A DNA stretch of 6,652 nucleotides from Gammaproteobacteria bacterium (GTDB lineage Bacteria > Pseudomonadota > Gammaproteobacteria > GRL18). The position numbers and the translations under genes are program-made. Positions 1 through 5,727 of this stretch are shown here, in pieces. Under the pieces are notes generated by a model. That model saw nothing but the letters and a program-made list of their open reading frames with translations. It made no database searches and was not told where the DNA came from. The DNA lies in the NCBI GenBank assembly GCA_028571885.1, contig JAPVVU010000176.1:1-6652 (forward strand), written 5' to 3'. Every line of letters starts with the position of its first letter. Within the stretch, counting starts at the first letter, position 1.

Positions 1-72
1 CTGAAGGCTCTTTACCGGCTGAGGGCTCTCTACCAGTTAAAGACTCTCTTCCAGTAGAAGAAAGCACTCCAA
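1..72 (+). repeat. 18-bp tandem repeat inside the hydrolase gene
   Basis: Four degenerate 18-bp units (1-18, 19-36, 37-54, 55-72) keep the reading frame. The first two differ at few positions (CTGAAGGCTCTTTACCGG against CTGAGGGCTCTCTACCAG) and the fourth is the most decayed. They encode a six-residue period of the type EGSLPA / EGSLPV / KDSLPV / EESTPI. The array reaches the left edge, so its copy number is unknown. It lies just before the strand leading into the oxyanion-hole HGLFG motif, where YbfF proteins normally have only a short link. Confidence 0.75.
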
Positions 73-809
73 TTATTATTCTTCATGGTTTATTTGGCAG
101 CAACAGGAACTGGCATCCTATTGCCCGATCGCTATCAGATAAACACACTGTCTACTCACTCGACTTGCGTAATCATGGTAAATCACCGCACTCTGATGCT
201 ATGGATTATTACCATATGGCCGAGGACGTGCTGGACTTTATAAAAAATGAAGTCAACCACAATCAAATAAGACCCGTTAACATTATTGCTCATAGCATGG
301 GAGGCAAAGCAGCTATGTGGCTGGCCTTATCTCACCCGGAAGTAATAGCGAAATTAGTGGTTGTTGATATTGCACCCGTCACTTATGAACATGATTTTTC
401 TGATGTGCTGAATGCTTTTGAGTCAGTTCCCCTGGAGTTAATTCAGTCTCGTCAAGATGCAGAAAAATATTTAGCACAGACAATAGGGCAGAGTAGTTTG
501 CGTCAGTTTTTATTACAAAATCTGCAATTTAAAGATGGTAAGTATACCTGGCGTTTGAATTTGAATGCAATTATTCATTCTATTGCCGATATTACCGGTT
601 TCCCGGAGATAAAAGATATCAAACCATTTCCAGGACGGGTATTATTTATTGGCGGCGGCCAGTCAGATTATCTGAATAAAGCCAATCAGGCACTCACCAG
701 AGTATTATTTCCTAAAGCGTCATTTTCTATGATCAAACCTGCGGGTCACTGGCTTCATGCAGAGCAGCCTGACTTGTTTAAAGCCCTTGTAGAACCATAT
801 TTTTCCTGA
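1..809 (+). CDS. ybfF: YbfF-like alpha/beta hydrolase (esterase), 5' end cut by the window
   Basis: The reading frame is open from base 3 to the stop at 807-809, so the gene starts upstream of the window. The product resembles the YbfF acyl-CoA/ester hydrolase family of cytoplasmic serine hydrolases. Motifs in order are the oxyanion-hole segment HGLFGSNRNW (about 93-122), DLRNHGKSPHS (162-194), the nucleophile elbow AHSMGG with Ser at 294-296, VVVDIAP with the probable acid Asp at 366-368, and AGHWLHAEQP near the C-terminus with His at 747-749. The Ser-to-Asp spacing of 24 residues matches what I recall of E. coli YbfF. The TTG at 165 is not the start, because family-specific sequence lies before it. 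Before the HGLFG strand sits an unusual run of GSLP/DSLP units encoded by an 18-bp repeat. The physiological substrate is not known from sequence. Family call confident; the ybfF symbol is by similarity. Confidence 0.85.
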   Translation, partial: EGSLPAEGSLPVKDSLPVEESTPIIILHGLFGSNRNWHPIARSLSDKHTVYSLDLRNHGKSPHSDAMDYYHMAEDVLDFIKNEVNHNQIRPVNIIAHSMGGKAAMWLALSHPEVIAKLVVVDIAPVTYEHDFSDVLNAFESVPLELIQSRQDAEKYLAQTIGQSSLRQFLLQNLQFKDGKYTWRLNLNAIIHSIADITGFPEIKDIKPFPGRVLFIGGGQSDYLNKANQALTRVLFPKASFSMIKPAGHWLHAEQPDLFKALVEPYFS

Positions 810-923
810 AATAAGATGTTACTTTAAGTATAAATTGCATTTTGTGACTTTGTCTCATTCATTATCACGATGCTGTTTTGAACTGCTATTTTGAAGAATG
901 CCGAAAGCCGATTTAACAGATTT

Positions 924-953
924 TTGATGGTGTTCATGAATCGTTCATACAAA
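924..953 (+). promoter_or_regulatory. Possible sigma-70 promoter for the glycine-zipper lipoprotein
   Basis: TTGATG (924-929) and TACAAA (948-953) are separated by 18 bp, each matching the -35 or -10 consensus at four of six positions. A small symmetric segment with two GTTCAT copies (GTTCATGAATCGTTCAT) sits in the spacer and could be an operator. It is only a by-eye match in AT-rich DNA. The 810-1010 gap otherwise shows no gene and no convincing terminator for the hydrolase. Confidence 0.25.
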
Positions 954-980
954 ATAAAGTACAATGAAGTATAAAATAAT

Positions 981-1040
981 TAAAAGGACTAATTTAAAAA
1001 GGACTAAGTTATGAAAACGATTACAATGAAAACGGTTACA
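981..1040 (+). repeat. Back-to-back duplications of the ribosome-binding site and start codons
   Basis: Two adjacent local tandem duplications are visible. TAAAAGGACTAATT (981-994) is repeated as TAAAAAGGACTAAGTT (995-1010), giving two AAGGA Shine-Dalgarno-like sequences. ATGAAAACGATTACA (1011-1025) is repeated with one change at 1026-1040, giving two in-frame ATG codons (MKTIT/MKTVT). Only the second Shine-Dalgarno copy is well placed for the first ATG. A third 9-bp duplication, AATCCCTAT at 1083-1091 and 1092-1100, encodes NPYNPY in the same gene. Confidence 0.7.
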
Positions 1041-1277
1041 ATGCTGGTGTTTATGGTTTTAGTTTCATCCGGGTGTTCCTCAAATCCCTATAATCCCTAT
1101 AACACGCCGACTAATAGTAAAGGTGTTGAAATCACAAAAAGTGCAGCAATTGGTGCTGTTGGTGGTGCTGCAGCGGGAGTTGTTATCGGTGATAGTCGAA
1201 AATCTACTTTAATTGGTGCAGGTCTCGGAGCTTTGATTATGGGTGGTTCAAAGGCGTATCAGGAATACAGTGAGTAA
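1011..1277 (+). CDS. Small glycine-zipper lipoprotein
   Basis: This 88-residue protein has a short lysine-containing N-terminus, a hydrophobic stretch (about residues 9-19) and a lipobox-like VSSGC ending at Cys22, so it is probably an envelope lipoprotein cleaved by signal peptidase II. Ser at -3 makes the lipobox imperfect. After an NPYNPYN spacer, residues about 45-80 form a glycine zipper (AAIGAVGGAAAGVVIGD, then STLIGAGLGALIMGG), as in the YMGG/OsmB-like families of small outer-membrane lipoproteins. AAAGGA at 998-1003, 7 bp before the ATG, supports this start. The Met at 1026 is in frame, and both the first five codons and the ribosome-binding segment are near-duplicated. It stands alone, with no clear operon partner. 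The function of such proteins is poorly defined; envelope stability or stress response is the usual suggestion. Confidence 0.75.
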   Translation: MKTITMKTVTMLVFMVLVSSGCSSNPYNPYNTPTNSKGVEITKSAAIGAVGGAAAGVVIGDSRKSTLIGAGLGALIMGGSKAYQEYSE

Positions 1278-1372
1278 TTAATGACAAGTGGTTTTGATGA
1301 ACCCTGCTTTAAAAAGTATGCAGCTCTATGCCTTAATCTATCACAATGGCTAAAATGAAACCCGGGAGAACA

Positions 1373-1630
1373 ATGGCCATGCAGCAACTTATTCTGCAGG
1401 TTCGAACGGCGATGCCTTTTGACCTGCCAGAAGCAAATTTGTGTTCAGGGCAATGTAATGGCTGCTCGCAAAAATTACTGGACTATCTGGATATAGAATT
1501 GGAAGATTGGGAATATCGTCTCAAAGATGGGCAAGTACCTGATTTTGGTGAAATACAGCGTATTGCTAAAACGAGTAAAAAGATTTATAAAATATTAGAT
1601 CGAAATGGACTTATTGCTGAATCACTTTAA
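1373..1630 (+). CDS. Conserved small protein with a CxxxCxxC motif
   Basis: About 85 residues from the ATG at 1373. GGGAG at 1364-1368 lies 4 bp before this ATG and 10 bp before the next in-frame ATG (1379), so either may be used. The longest frame opens at 1346 but has no ribosome-binding site. The protein has an amphipathic start (LILQVRTAMPFDLPEANLC), then CSGQCNGC, three cysteines in CxxxCxxC spacing, then KLLDYLDIELEDWEYRL and a helical C-terminus with RIAKTSKKIYKILDRNGL. I recall similar short uncharacterised proteins in gammaproteobacteria with the same Cys cluster and the same ending. The cysteines could bind a metal, but no fourth ligand is obvious. There is no signal peptide, so it is likely cytoplasmic. 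Function unknown. Confidence 0.7.
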   Translation: MAMQQLILQVRTAMPFDLPEANLCSGQCNGCSQKLLDYLDIELEDWEYRLKDGQVPDFGEIQRIAKTSKKIYKILDRNGLIAESL

Positions 1631-1635
1631 AAAAC

Positions 1636-1726
1636 ACGTTGTTGACTCTCTAAAAAAACGTTGAGGATTCTCTAAAGAAAACGTTGGGGACTCTCTAAAA
1701 AAAACGTTGAGGACTCATTTGAAAAA
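1636..1726. repeat. Four-copy 22-23 bp tandem repeat between convergent genes
   Basis: Units start at ACGTT at 1636, 1658, 1681 and 1704 and follow the pattern ACGTTG-[AG/TT/GG]-GAyTCTCT-A-run, 22-23 bp each. The fourth copy is degenerate at its end. The array begins a few bases after the stop of the Cys-motif gene and lies downstream of the minus-strand FHA gene, so it is the 3' region of both. Each unit has an A-run (up to eight at 1697-1704), giving repeated T-runs on the FHA coding strand, but no GC-rich stem precedes them. No spacers of CRISPR type are present: the units abut directly. Confidence 0.75.
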
Positions 1727-1795
1727 CAGTAGAGAATTGAAAAATTCCTGAACATTCACTCGAAAAAATACACAGGAAAAATTCAGAGAACGGAA

Positions 1796-2077
1796 TTACA
1801 TATAGAAAGTAGCGTGAATTCCAGCAAAATTGATAACATCCCCGTCAGCCAGCTTGACATGAAAAATCTTTTTTCCATTAATAAAAGTACCATTTGAACT
1901 GCGCAGATCGGTAAGAAAGTAATTTTCTTCAAAATTGAGGCGGGCATGATGGTTGGATACTGAAGCATCTTTAATAACAACGTCATTATCAGAATGGCGG
2001 CCAATTGACGTACGACCTGGTTTCAGTTCAAAGTCATTATGTATATTATCTTCTATCTGTACTCTTAGAATTGCCAC
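1796..2077 (-). CDS. Stand-alone FHA-domain protein
   Basis: A 93-residue protein that is essentially one forkhead-associated domain, a phosphothreonine-recognition module. The conserved residues are all visible: Gly26-Arg27 in SIGRHSDNDVVI, Ser41 and His44 in SVSNHHARL, and Asn62-Gly63-Thr64 followed by Asn67-Gly68 in SSNGTFINGKK. The phosphopeptide-binding set (Arg, Ser, Asn) is thus intact. There is no second domain, signal peptide or membrane segment, so it is probably a cytoplasmic adaptor. The start is GTG at 2077, supported by AAGGG at 2084-2088 spaced 6 bp away. It lies 126 bp downstream of a same-strand acidic repeat protein. A TATAAT -10 box in that gap suggests a promoter of its own. 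No Ser/Thr kinase or phosphatase gene is in the window. Confidence 0.88.
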   Translation of the reverse strand: MAILRVQIEDNIHNDFELKPGRTSIGRHSDNDVVIKDASVSNHHARLNFEENYFLTDLRSSNGTFINGKKIFHVKLADGDVINFAGIHATFYM

Positions 2078-2108
2078 TAGTTGCCCTTATGTACGAGTAT
2101 TTTTTATT

Positions 2109-2124
2109 CTATTAATGTTAATAG
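2109..2124. promoter_or_regulatory. Perfect palindrome in the FHA leader, possible operator
   Basis: CTATTAA-TG-TTAATAG has two perfect 7-bp arms with a 2-bp centre. It sits just downstream of the candidate -10 box and upstream of the ribosome-binding site of the FHA gene, a typical position for a repressor site. With a 2-base centre it is a poor RNA hairpin, so a DNA-binding site is the more natural reading. AT-rich palindromes of this size also arise by chance. Confidence 0.35.
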
Positions 2125-2139
2125 GTATTAGAGTCGCTC

Positions 2140-2145
2140 ATTATA
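2140..2145 (-). promoter_or_regulatory. Candidate -10 box (TATAAT) for the FHA gene
   Basis: On the minus strand a perfect TATAAT lies about 63 bp before the GTG start of the FHA gene. The best -35 at 17 bp spacing is a weak TTCTTA. A start of transcription near 2133 would give a leader of about 55 bases containing the palindrome at 2109-2124. Confidence 0.4.
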
Positions 2146-2203
2146 CTAAAATAACTTGTAAATAAGAAATTTACTTGGTCAGATTTGACTTACTTCTACA
2201 CAT

Positions 2204-3094
2204 TTAATCTATTTGAAAGGTTGCTTTGCCACTGATACGTTTTTCCTCAGCAGTTTTTTCAATTTCAATATGACTTGTATCAGGAATCTCAACAGGTTCT
2301 GGTTTGATTTCAATACCTTCAAGAGTACCTTCCTGAGCTTCTGATATCGATAACTCTGAAGTGTCTGGTATATCTACTGGGAGAGGTATAGACGCTCCGG
2401 CAGAGAGCGGTGTATTGTCTTGTTCTGCCATATCAAAATCGCTGATATCAGGTAATTCCACAGACTCTATTTTTATAGTAAATTCTTCCATACTGCCCGT
2501 GTTAGCTTCGCTCATTGTCAGGTTTTCAATATCAGGCAGCTCAACCGCTTCTATTGTTTGTGCAAATTCTTCTAAAGAACCTGTTTCCGCTTCAGCCATT
2601 GTGAGGTGACTGGTATCGGGTATCTCAACAGTTTCATTACTTTTGGATGGATTCAATATGTTGGCGCCTGCTGGAGCAAGCTGCAGGCCTTCAGTTTCAC
2701 TGCTGTCATCTTCTGATGATGATTCTTTGGGTTTATTATAATTTATCAGAGATGCAAGTCCTGCACTCAGACCACTTGAAGGTGTTTGAGTGGGCGCATC
2801 ATTGGTATCGGCTGCATTATTATTTTGAACTGGAGGGGTGAGAGGCAAAGTAGATGTAGATTTATCTTCTATCTTAACTGCCCGGATAACAGCACCGGCT
2901 TTTTTCAGAATAGCCAGGTATTTTTTTGTTGATTCAGTATCAAGATTTTTTTTGATGATGATTGTCTTGCCGGAGAACAGAGCGGCTGTTTTTGCTGCAT
3001 CGGCTTTAAATAACCGTGCGACATTGTCTTTCACTTCATCAAGTGAAGCACCATCAATAATTTTGCCCTGAAAAATAAGATTATAATGCGCCAT
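2204..3094 (-). CDS. Acidic 28-residue-repeat protein with a small N-terminal domain
   Basis: A 296-residue protein in three parts. Residues 1-76 form a compact alpha/beta domain (MAHYNLIFQGKIIDG..., ending KKAGAVIRAVK); I recall related N-termini on gammaproteobacterial proteins of unknown role. Residues 77-135 are a Ser/Thr/Pro/Asn-rich linker. From about 137 on the protein is strongly acidic and repetitive: V-[ED]-[IL]-P-D-[TI] recurs at 156, 184, 212, 240 and 268, exactly 28 residues apart. There is no signal peptide or membrane segment, so it is probably cytoplasmic and extended. The ATG at 3094 has no strong Shine-Dalgarno; a TATAAT box lies at 3145-3150. It sits between sodB and the FHA gene on the same strand. 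Function unknown; a scaffold or phosphorylation target for the FHA protein is conjecture. Confidence 0.8.
   Translation of the reverse strand: MAHYNLIFQGKIIDGASLDEVKDNVARLFKADAAKTAALFSGKTIIIKKNLDTESTKKYLAILKKAGAVIRAVKIEDKSTSTLPLTPPVQNNNAADTNDAPTQTPSSGLSAGLASLINYNKPKESSSEDDSSETEGLQLAPAGANILNPSKSNETVEIPDTSHLTMAEAETGSLEEFAQTIEAVELPDIENLTMSEANTGSMEEFTIKIESVELPDISDFDMAEQDNTPLSAGASIPLPVDIPDTSELSISEAQEGTLEGIEIKPEPVEIPDTSHIEIEKTAEEKRISGKATFQID
2252..2629 (-). repeat. 84-bp coding repeats (28 residues), four full copies plus a partial fifth
   Basis: Repeats begin at Val156, 184, 212, 240 and 268 of the protein; the four full copies occupy 2294-2629. The consensus is V[ED][IL]PD[TI]xxLxMxEAxxGSLEE, clearest in copies 1, 2 and 4 and most diverged in copy 3. 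A still older copy may lie at residues 137-147 (LQLAPAGANIL aligns with LTMAEAETGSL). The DNA of the copies has diverged widely at synonymous sites while spacing is exact, so the repeats look old and held by selection on the protein. Confidence 0.8.
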
Positions 3095-3144
3095 AACTGT
3101 ACCGGTTTCATTTTTAGTAAGACCCTTAAGTACAACTATAGCAC

Positions 3145-3150
3145 ATTATA
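3145..3150 (-). promoter_or_regulatory. Candidate -10 box (TATAAT) for the repeat-protein gene
   Basis: A perfect TATAAT on the minus strand, about 50 bp before the ATG at 3094. No good -35 is seen at 16-18 bp, so it may need an activator or be a chance match in AT-rich DNA. Confidence 0.3.
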
Positions 3151-3180
3151 ATAATTGGGTTGGAGAGTACTCCGTCCCAG

Positions 3181-3206
3181 TTTGACTGAACAAATACTCA
3201 GTCAAA
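3181..3206 (-). terminator. Hairpin downstream of sodB, possible terminator
   Basis: TTTGACTGA and TCAGTCAAA form a perfect 9-bp stem around an 8-base loop, about 28 bp past the sodB stop. No T-run follows on the minus strand, so it is not a textbook intrinsic terminator; it may instead protect the sodB mRNA 3' end or act with Rho. Confidence 0.4.
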
Positions 3207-3234
3207 TGCTTTCTTTAAAATTGAAGCTTTGGAA

Positions 3235-3810
3235 TTAAAGGTTGCTGTTAACAAAGTCCCAGTTAACCAGATTCCAGAATGCAGCAACATAGCTGGGGCG
3301 AGCGTTACGATAATCAATATAGTAAGCATGTTCCCAAACATCACAAGTCATTAATGGTGTCAGTCCGTCTGTCAGAGGGCATCCGGCATTTGATGTTTTA
3401 ACAATTTCTAAAGCACCAGAACTGTTCTTAACCAGCCAGGTCCAGCCAGAACCGAAATTAGTCACACAAGCTGCAGTGAATTCTTCTTTGAATTTATCAA
3501 ATGATCCAAACGTTGAAGTGATTGCATCGGCAATAGCACCTGTTGGTTCACCGCCGCCATTTGGACTTAGGCAGTTCCAGTAAAAAGTGTGATTCCATAC
3601 TTGAGCAGCATTATTAAAAATACCACCGTCTGATTTCTGGATAATAGATTCCAGAGACATATTTTCAAAATCAGTGCCGGCAACCAGGTTGTTTAAGTTA
3701 ACAACATAAGTATTATGATGTTTGCCATAATGATATTCGAGTGTTTCTTCAGAAATATGAGGTGCCAGTGCATTTTTTTCATAAGGTAAAGCAGGTAATT
3801 CAAACGCCAT
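3235..3810 (-). CDS. sodB: Iron superoxide dismutase
   Basis: A 191-residue protein of full SodB length that converts superoxide to hydrogen peroxide and oxygen in the cytoplasm. The four metal ligands are in place: His27 (EYHYGKHH), His74 (QVWNHTFYW), Asp157 and His161 (DVWEHAYYIDYRN). Gln70 in AAQVWNHTFYW is the second-sphere glutamine typical of the iron rather than the manganese type. The N-terminal helix motif ELPALPYEKNALAPHIS and the C-terminal FWNLVNWDFV are also standard. GGAG at 3819-3822, 8 bp from the ATG, fixes the start. It is divergent from the hyuB-like gene and followed on the same strand by the repeat protein, 140 bp away with a hairpin between, so it is probably monocistronic. 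No convincing Fur box was seen. Confidence 0.95.
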   Translation of the reverse strand: MAFELPALPYEKNALAPHISEETLEYHYGKHHNTYVVNLNNLVAGTDFENMSLESIIQKSDGGIFNNAAQVWNHTFYWNCLSPNGGGEPTGAIADAITSTFGSFDKFKEEFTAACVTNFGSGWTWLVKNSSGALEIVKTSNAGCPLTDGLTPLMTCDVWEHAYYIDYRNARPSYVAAFWNLVNWDFVNSNL

Positions 3811-3882
3811 TGTCGTTGCTCCATGTTAATTGCAGATATATTTAGCAAAAGTTAAAAAGATTTCAAATATTGAGTGAGTGAG

Positions 3883-3888
3883 AGTATA
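3883..3888 (-). promoter_or_regulatory. Possible -10 box for sodB
   Basis: TATACT on the minus strand, about 72 bp before the sodB ATG, would give a leader of about 65 bases. A TGTTAT lies 17 bp further upstream and matches the -35 consensus poorly. The assignment is weak. Confidence 0.25.
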
Positions 3889-3941
3889 GACTATTTTTTA
3901 TCATAATAACATAGCAAAATGCTCAGGTATTAAAATTTATT

Positions 3942-3977
3942 TTACTCTTTTCAAATCTGTTACTCTTTTTAAAGCAG
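3942..3977 (+). repeat. 18-bp tandem duplication in the sodB/hyuB divergent gap
   Basis: TTACTCTTTTCAAATCTG (3942-3959) is followed directly by TTACTCTTTTTAAAGCAG (3960-3977), identical at 15 of 18 positions. It is non-coding and one of several short duplications in the window. Confidence 0.6.
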
Positions 3978-4030
3978 TAATAATGTAAAATATGAGGTTT
4001 AAAATTGAAAGCTTTTTTTACTTCTTTTGT

Positions 4031-4057
4031 TTAGATCCTTTTGATTAGATCCTTTTG
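4031..4057 (+). repeat. 14-bp tandem duplication upstream of the hyuB-like gene
   Basis: TTAGATCCTTTTG occurs at 4031-4043 and again at 4045-4057, period 14. It ends about 36 bp before the chosen ATG of the hyuB-like gene, so it lies in or near its promoter or leader. Confidence 0.65.
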
Positions 4058-4093
4058 TTTATAAAAAAATGCTCGATAGGCGATAATTCCTGT

Positions 4094-5713
4094 ATGAATG
4101 CAATTGAACTCAGTGTTTTTGTCAGTCGCATCGAATCCATTTGTGAAGAAATGGGTGCGGTGCTGCGGCGCAGTGCTTTTTCCCCCAATATAAAAGATCG
4201 TCTCGATTATTCATGTGCGGTCTTTGATGGTGAGGGGGCTCTTTGTGCCCAGGCTGCTCACATTCCGGTGCATCTGGGTAGTATGGCCTATGCCATGGCT
4301 GATATCGTCACAACTCAAACCTGGAATTATGGCGATATGCTGGTGTTGAATAATCCGTATCTTGGCGGTACCCATTTACCCGATGTCACTATGATCGCCC
4401 CGGTTTTTTCAGCGCGCTTTTCTTCTGCAAAGAGCCCTGACAATGAGAGCAATAACCGTGAACAACCTATTGCCTTTGTTGTTAATCGTGCCCACCATGC
4501 TGATATTGGTGCTGATGCGCCGGGTTCTATGCCGCTATCAAAATCTCTGCTTGAAGAAGGGCTGATTATATCCCCTACTTATATTATGCATAATGATTTG
4601 CTTGAAGATAAAACCCTGCAGGAAATTACCTTGAATATGAGTCGTCCTGATTCAGCCAAAGGTGATTTTCTGGCACAAATCAGCGCTAATCAGACCGGTG
4701 TTGCCCGTTTAAATGAATTGCTCAGTCAATTAGGTAAAATGCATTTTGCCTCTGCATTGAAGCATTTGAACGATTACGGCGAGCGGGTTGCCAGAAGTGC
4801 TTTGGCACAGATCCCAAATGGCACTTATTCATTTCATGATTATTTAGATGATGACGGTGCCGGGCAAAAAAATATTAAGATTTCGGTCACGCTGCATATC
4901 GAGAAACAACGGATAAAAGTTGATTTTTCGGGTACTGATTCACAGGTGCAAGGTAATATCAATTGCCCGTTATCCGTTGCGGCAGCCGCTGTTTATTATG
5001 TCTTTCGCTGCTTGATGCCGGCACAGACGCCAGCCTGTGCGGGTACCTTCCGTATGATTGAAATTTATGCGCCACAGGGTTGCCTGCTGAATGCTCAATA
5101 CCCCGCAGCGGTGGCGGCAGGTAATGTAGAAACATCGACTCGAATCGTTGATGTGGTACTGGGCGCGCTGGCACAAATACAGGCTTCCAGTGACCACGAT
5201 TGTGACAGTGACAGTGATATAAAAAGTAAAATTCCAGCCGCCAGTTATGGCACCATGAATAATATTGCCATGGGAAGTCGAGAAAATAACAATCATTGGG
5301 ATTATTATGAGACAATTGGTGGTGGTCTTGGTGCGAATCAGTTTTTCCCGGGATTAAATGGTGTTCAGGCGCATATGACCAATACATTGAATACCCCAAT
5401 TGAATCTTTGGAGCACCATTATCCATTAAGAATTAGTCGTTATTGTTTACGTGACGCCTCAGGCGGTTCGGGGAAGAACAGGGGCGGCATGGGATTGATT
5501 CGTGAGGTTGAATTTTTGCAGCCGACACAAATCACGCTGCTGACAGAGCGACGCAGTTATTCACCCTGGGGATTAGCAGGTGGTGGCAACGGCCAGGTGG
5601 GGGAAAATAGACTTGATGGTAAATTATTACCGGGAAAAATATTTTTTACTGCTCAGGCAGGGCAGAAATTAACAATAAAGACGCCAGGTGGCGGCGGTTG
5701 GGGTGAACTTTAA
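4094..5713 (+). CDS. Hydantoinase B/oxoprolinase (HyuB) family protein, no HyuA neighbour
   Basis: A 539-residue protein of the HyuB family, the subunit that partners HyuA in ATP-dependent opening of hydantoin or 5-oxoproline rings and is related to the acetone carboxylase alpha chain. Family motifs, numbered from this start: FSPNIKDRLDYSCAVFD (29-45), NPYLGGTHLPDVTMIAPVF (87-105), NRAHHADIGADAPGSMP (131-147), FSGTDSQVQGNINCPLS (278-294), the glycine-rich GGGLGANQFFPG region (409-420), RDASGGSGKNRGGMG (453-467) and the terminal TPGGGGWG (530-537). The ATG at 4094 is chosen because MNAIELSVFVSRIESICEEM matches how the family begins; the TTG at 4055 lies in repeat DNA. The Shine-Dalgarno is weak (TAGG, 13 bp away). 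Two low-complexity inserts stand out: residues about 106-125, and an Asp/Ser run near 365-379. No hyuA or transporter is adjacent, so the substrate cannot be inferred. Confidence 0.85.
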   Translation: MNAIELSVFVSRIESICEEMGAVLRRSAFSPNIKDRLDYSCAVFDGEGALCAQAAHIPVHLGSMAYAMADIVTTQTWNYGDMLVLNNPYLGGTHLPDVTMIAPVFSARFSSAKSPDNESNNREQPIAFVVNRAHHADIGADAPGSMPLSKSLLEEGLIISPTYIMHNDLLEDKTLQEITLNMSRPDSAKGDFLAQISANQTGVARLNELLSQLGKMHFASALKHLNDYGERVARSALAQIPNGTYSFHDYLDDDGAGQKNIKISVTLHIEKQRIKVDFSGTDSQVQGNINCPLSVAAAAVYYVFRCLMPAQTPACAGTFRMIEIYAPQGCLLNAQYPAAVAAGNVETSTRIVDVVLGALAQIQASSDHDCDSDSDIKSKIPAASYGTMNNIAMGSRENNNHWDYYETIGGGLGANQFFPGLNGVQAHMTNTLNTPIESLEHHYPLRISRYCLRDASGGSGKNRGGMGLIREVEFLQPTQITLLTERRSYSPWGLAGGGNGQVGENRLDGKLLPGKIFFTAQAGQKLTIKTPGGGGWGEL

Positions 5714-5727
5714 CTGCTTTAATTTAA

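Noticed and set aside
810..1010. Hidden small gene or RNA between the hydrolase and the lipoprotein
   Set aside because: No frame with a ribosome-binding site and no stable stem was seen; only a possible promoter.
1636..1726. CRISPR-like array
   Set aside because: Units abut with no unique spacers and differ from one another, so it is a simple tandem repeat.
1783..2165. Other-frame open stretches over the FHA gene on both strands
   Set aside because: The FHA frame contains all conserved motifs; the others have no start signal or recognisable features.
2158..2174. Terminator hairpin (GTAAAT/ATTTAC) after the repeat-protein gene
   Set aside because: A 6-bp stem with only one G-C pair and no T-run after it on the minus strand is too weak.
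3014..3109. Small minus-strand frame (MKPVQLWR...) overlapping the start of the repeat-protein gene
   Set aside because: AAGGG lies 11 bp before its ATG and it could be a leader peptide, but it overlaps the real start out of frame and nothing else supports it.
3890..3912. Fur box upstream of sodB
   Set aside because: The AT-rich TATTATGATAAAAAATAG stretch matches the 19-bp Fur palindrome too poorly to call.
4055..4093. TTG start extending the HyuB-like protein by 13 residues
   Set aside because: The extra residues are encoded by AT-rich repeat DNA and do not resemble the family N-terminus, whereas the ATG at 4094 does.
4959..5426. Long minus-strand frames inside the HyuB-like gene
   Set aside because: Antisense shadows of a clear family member; their composition (His, Pro and Arg-rich) is typical of reverse-frame reading.
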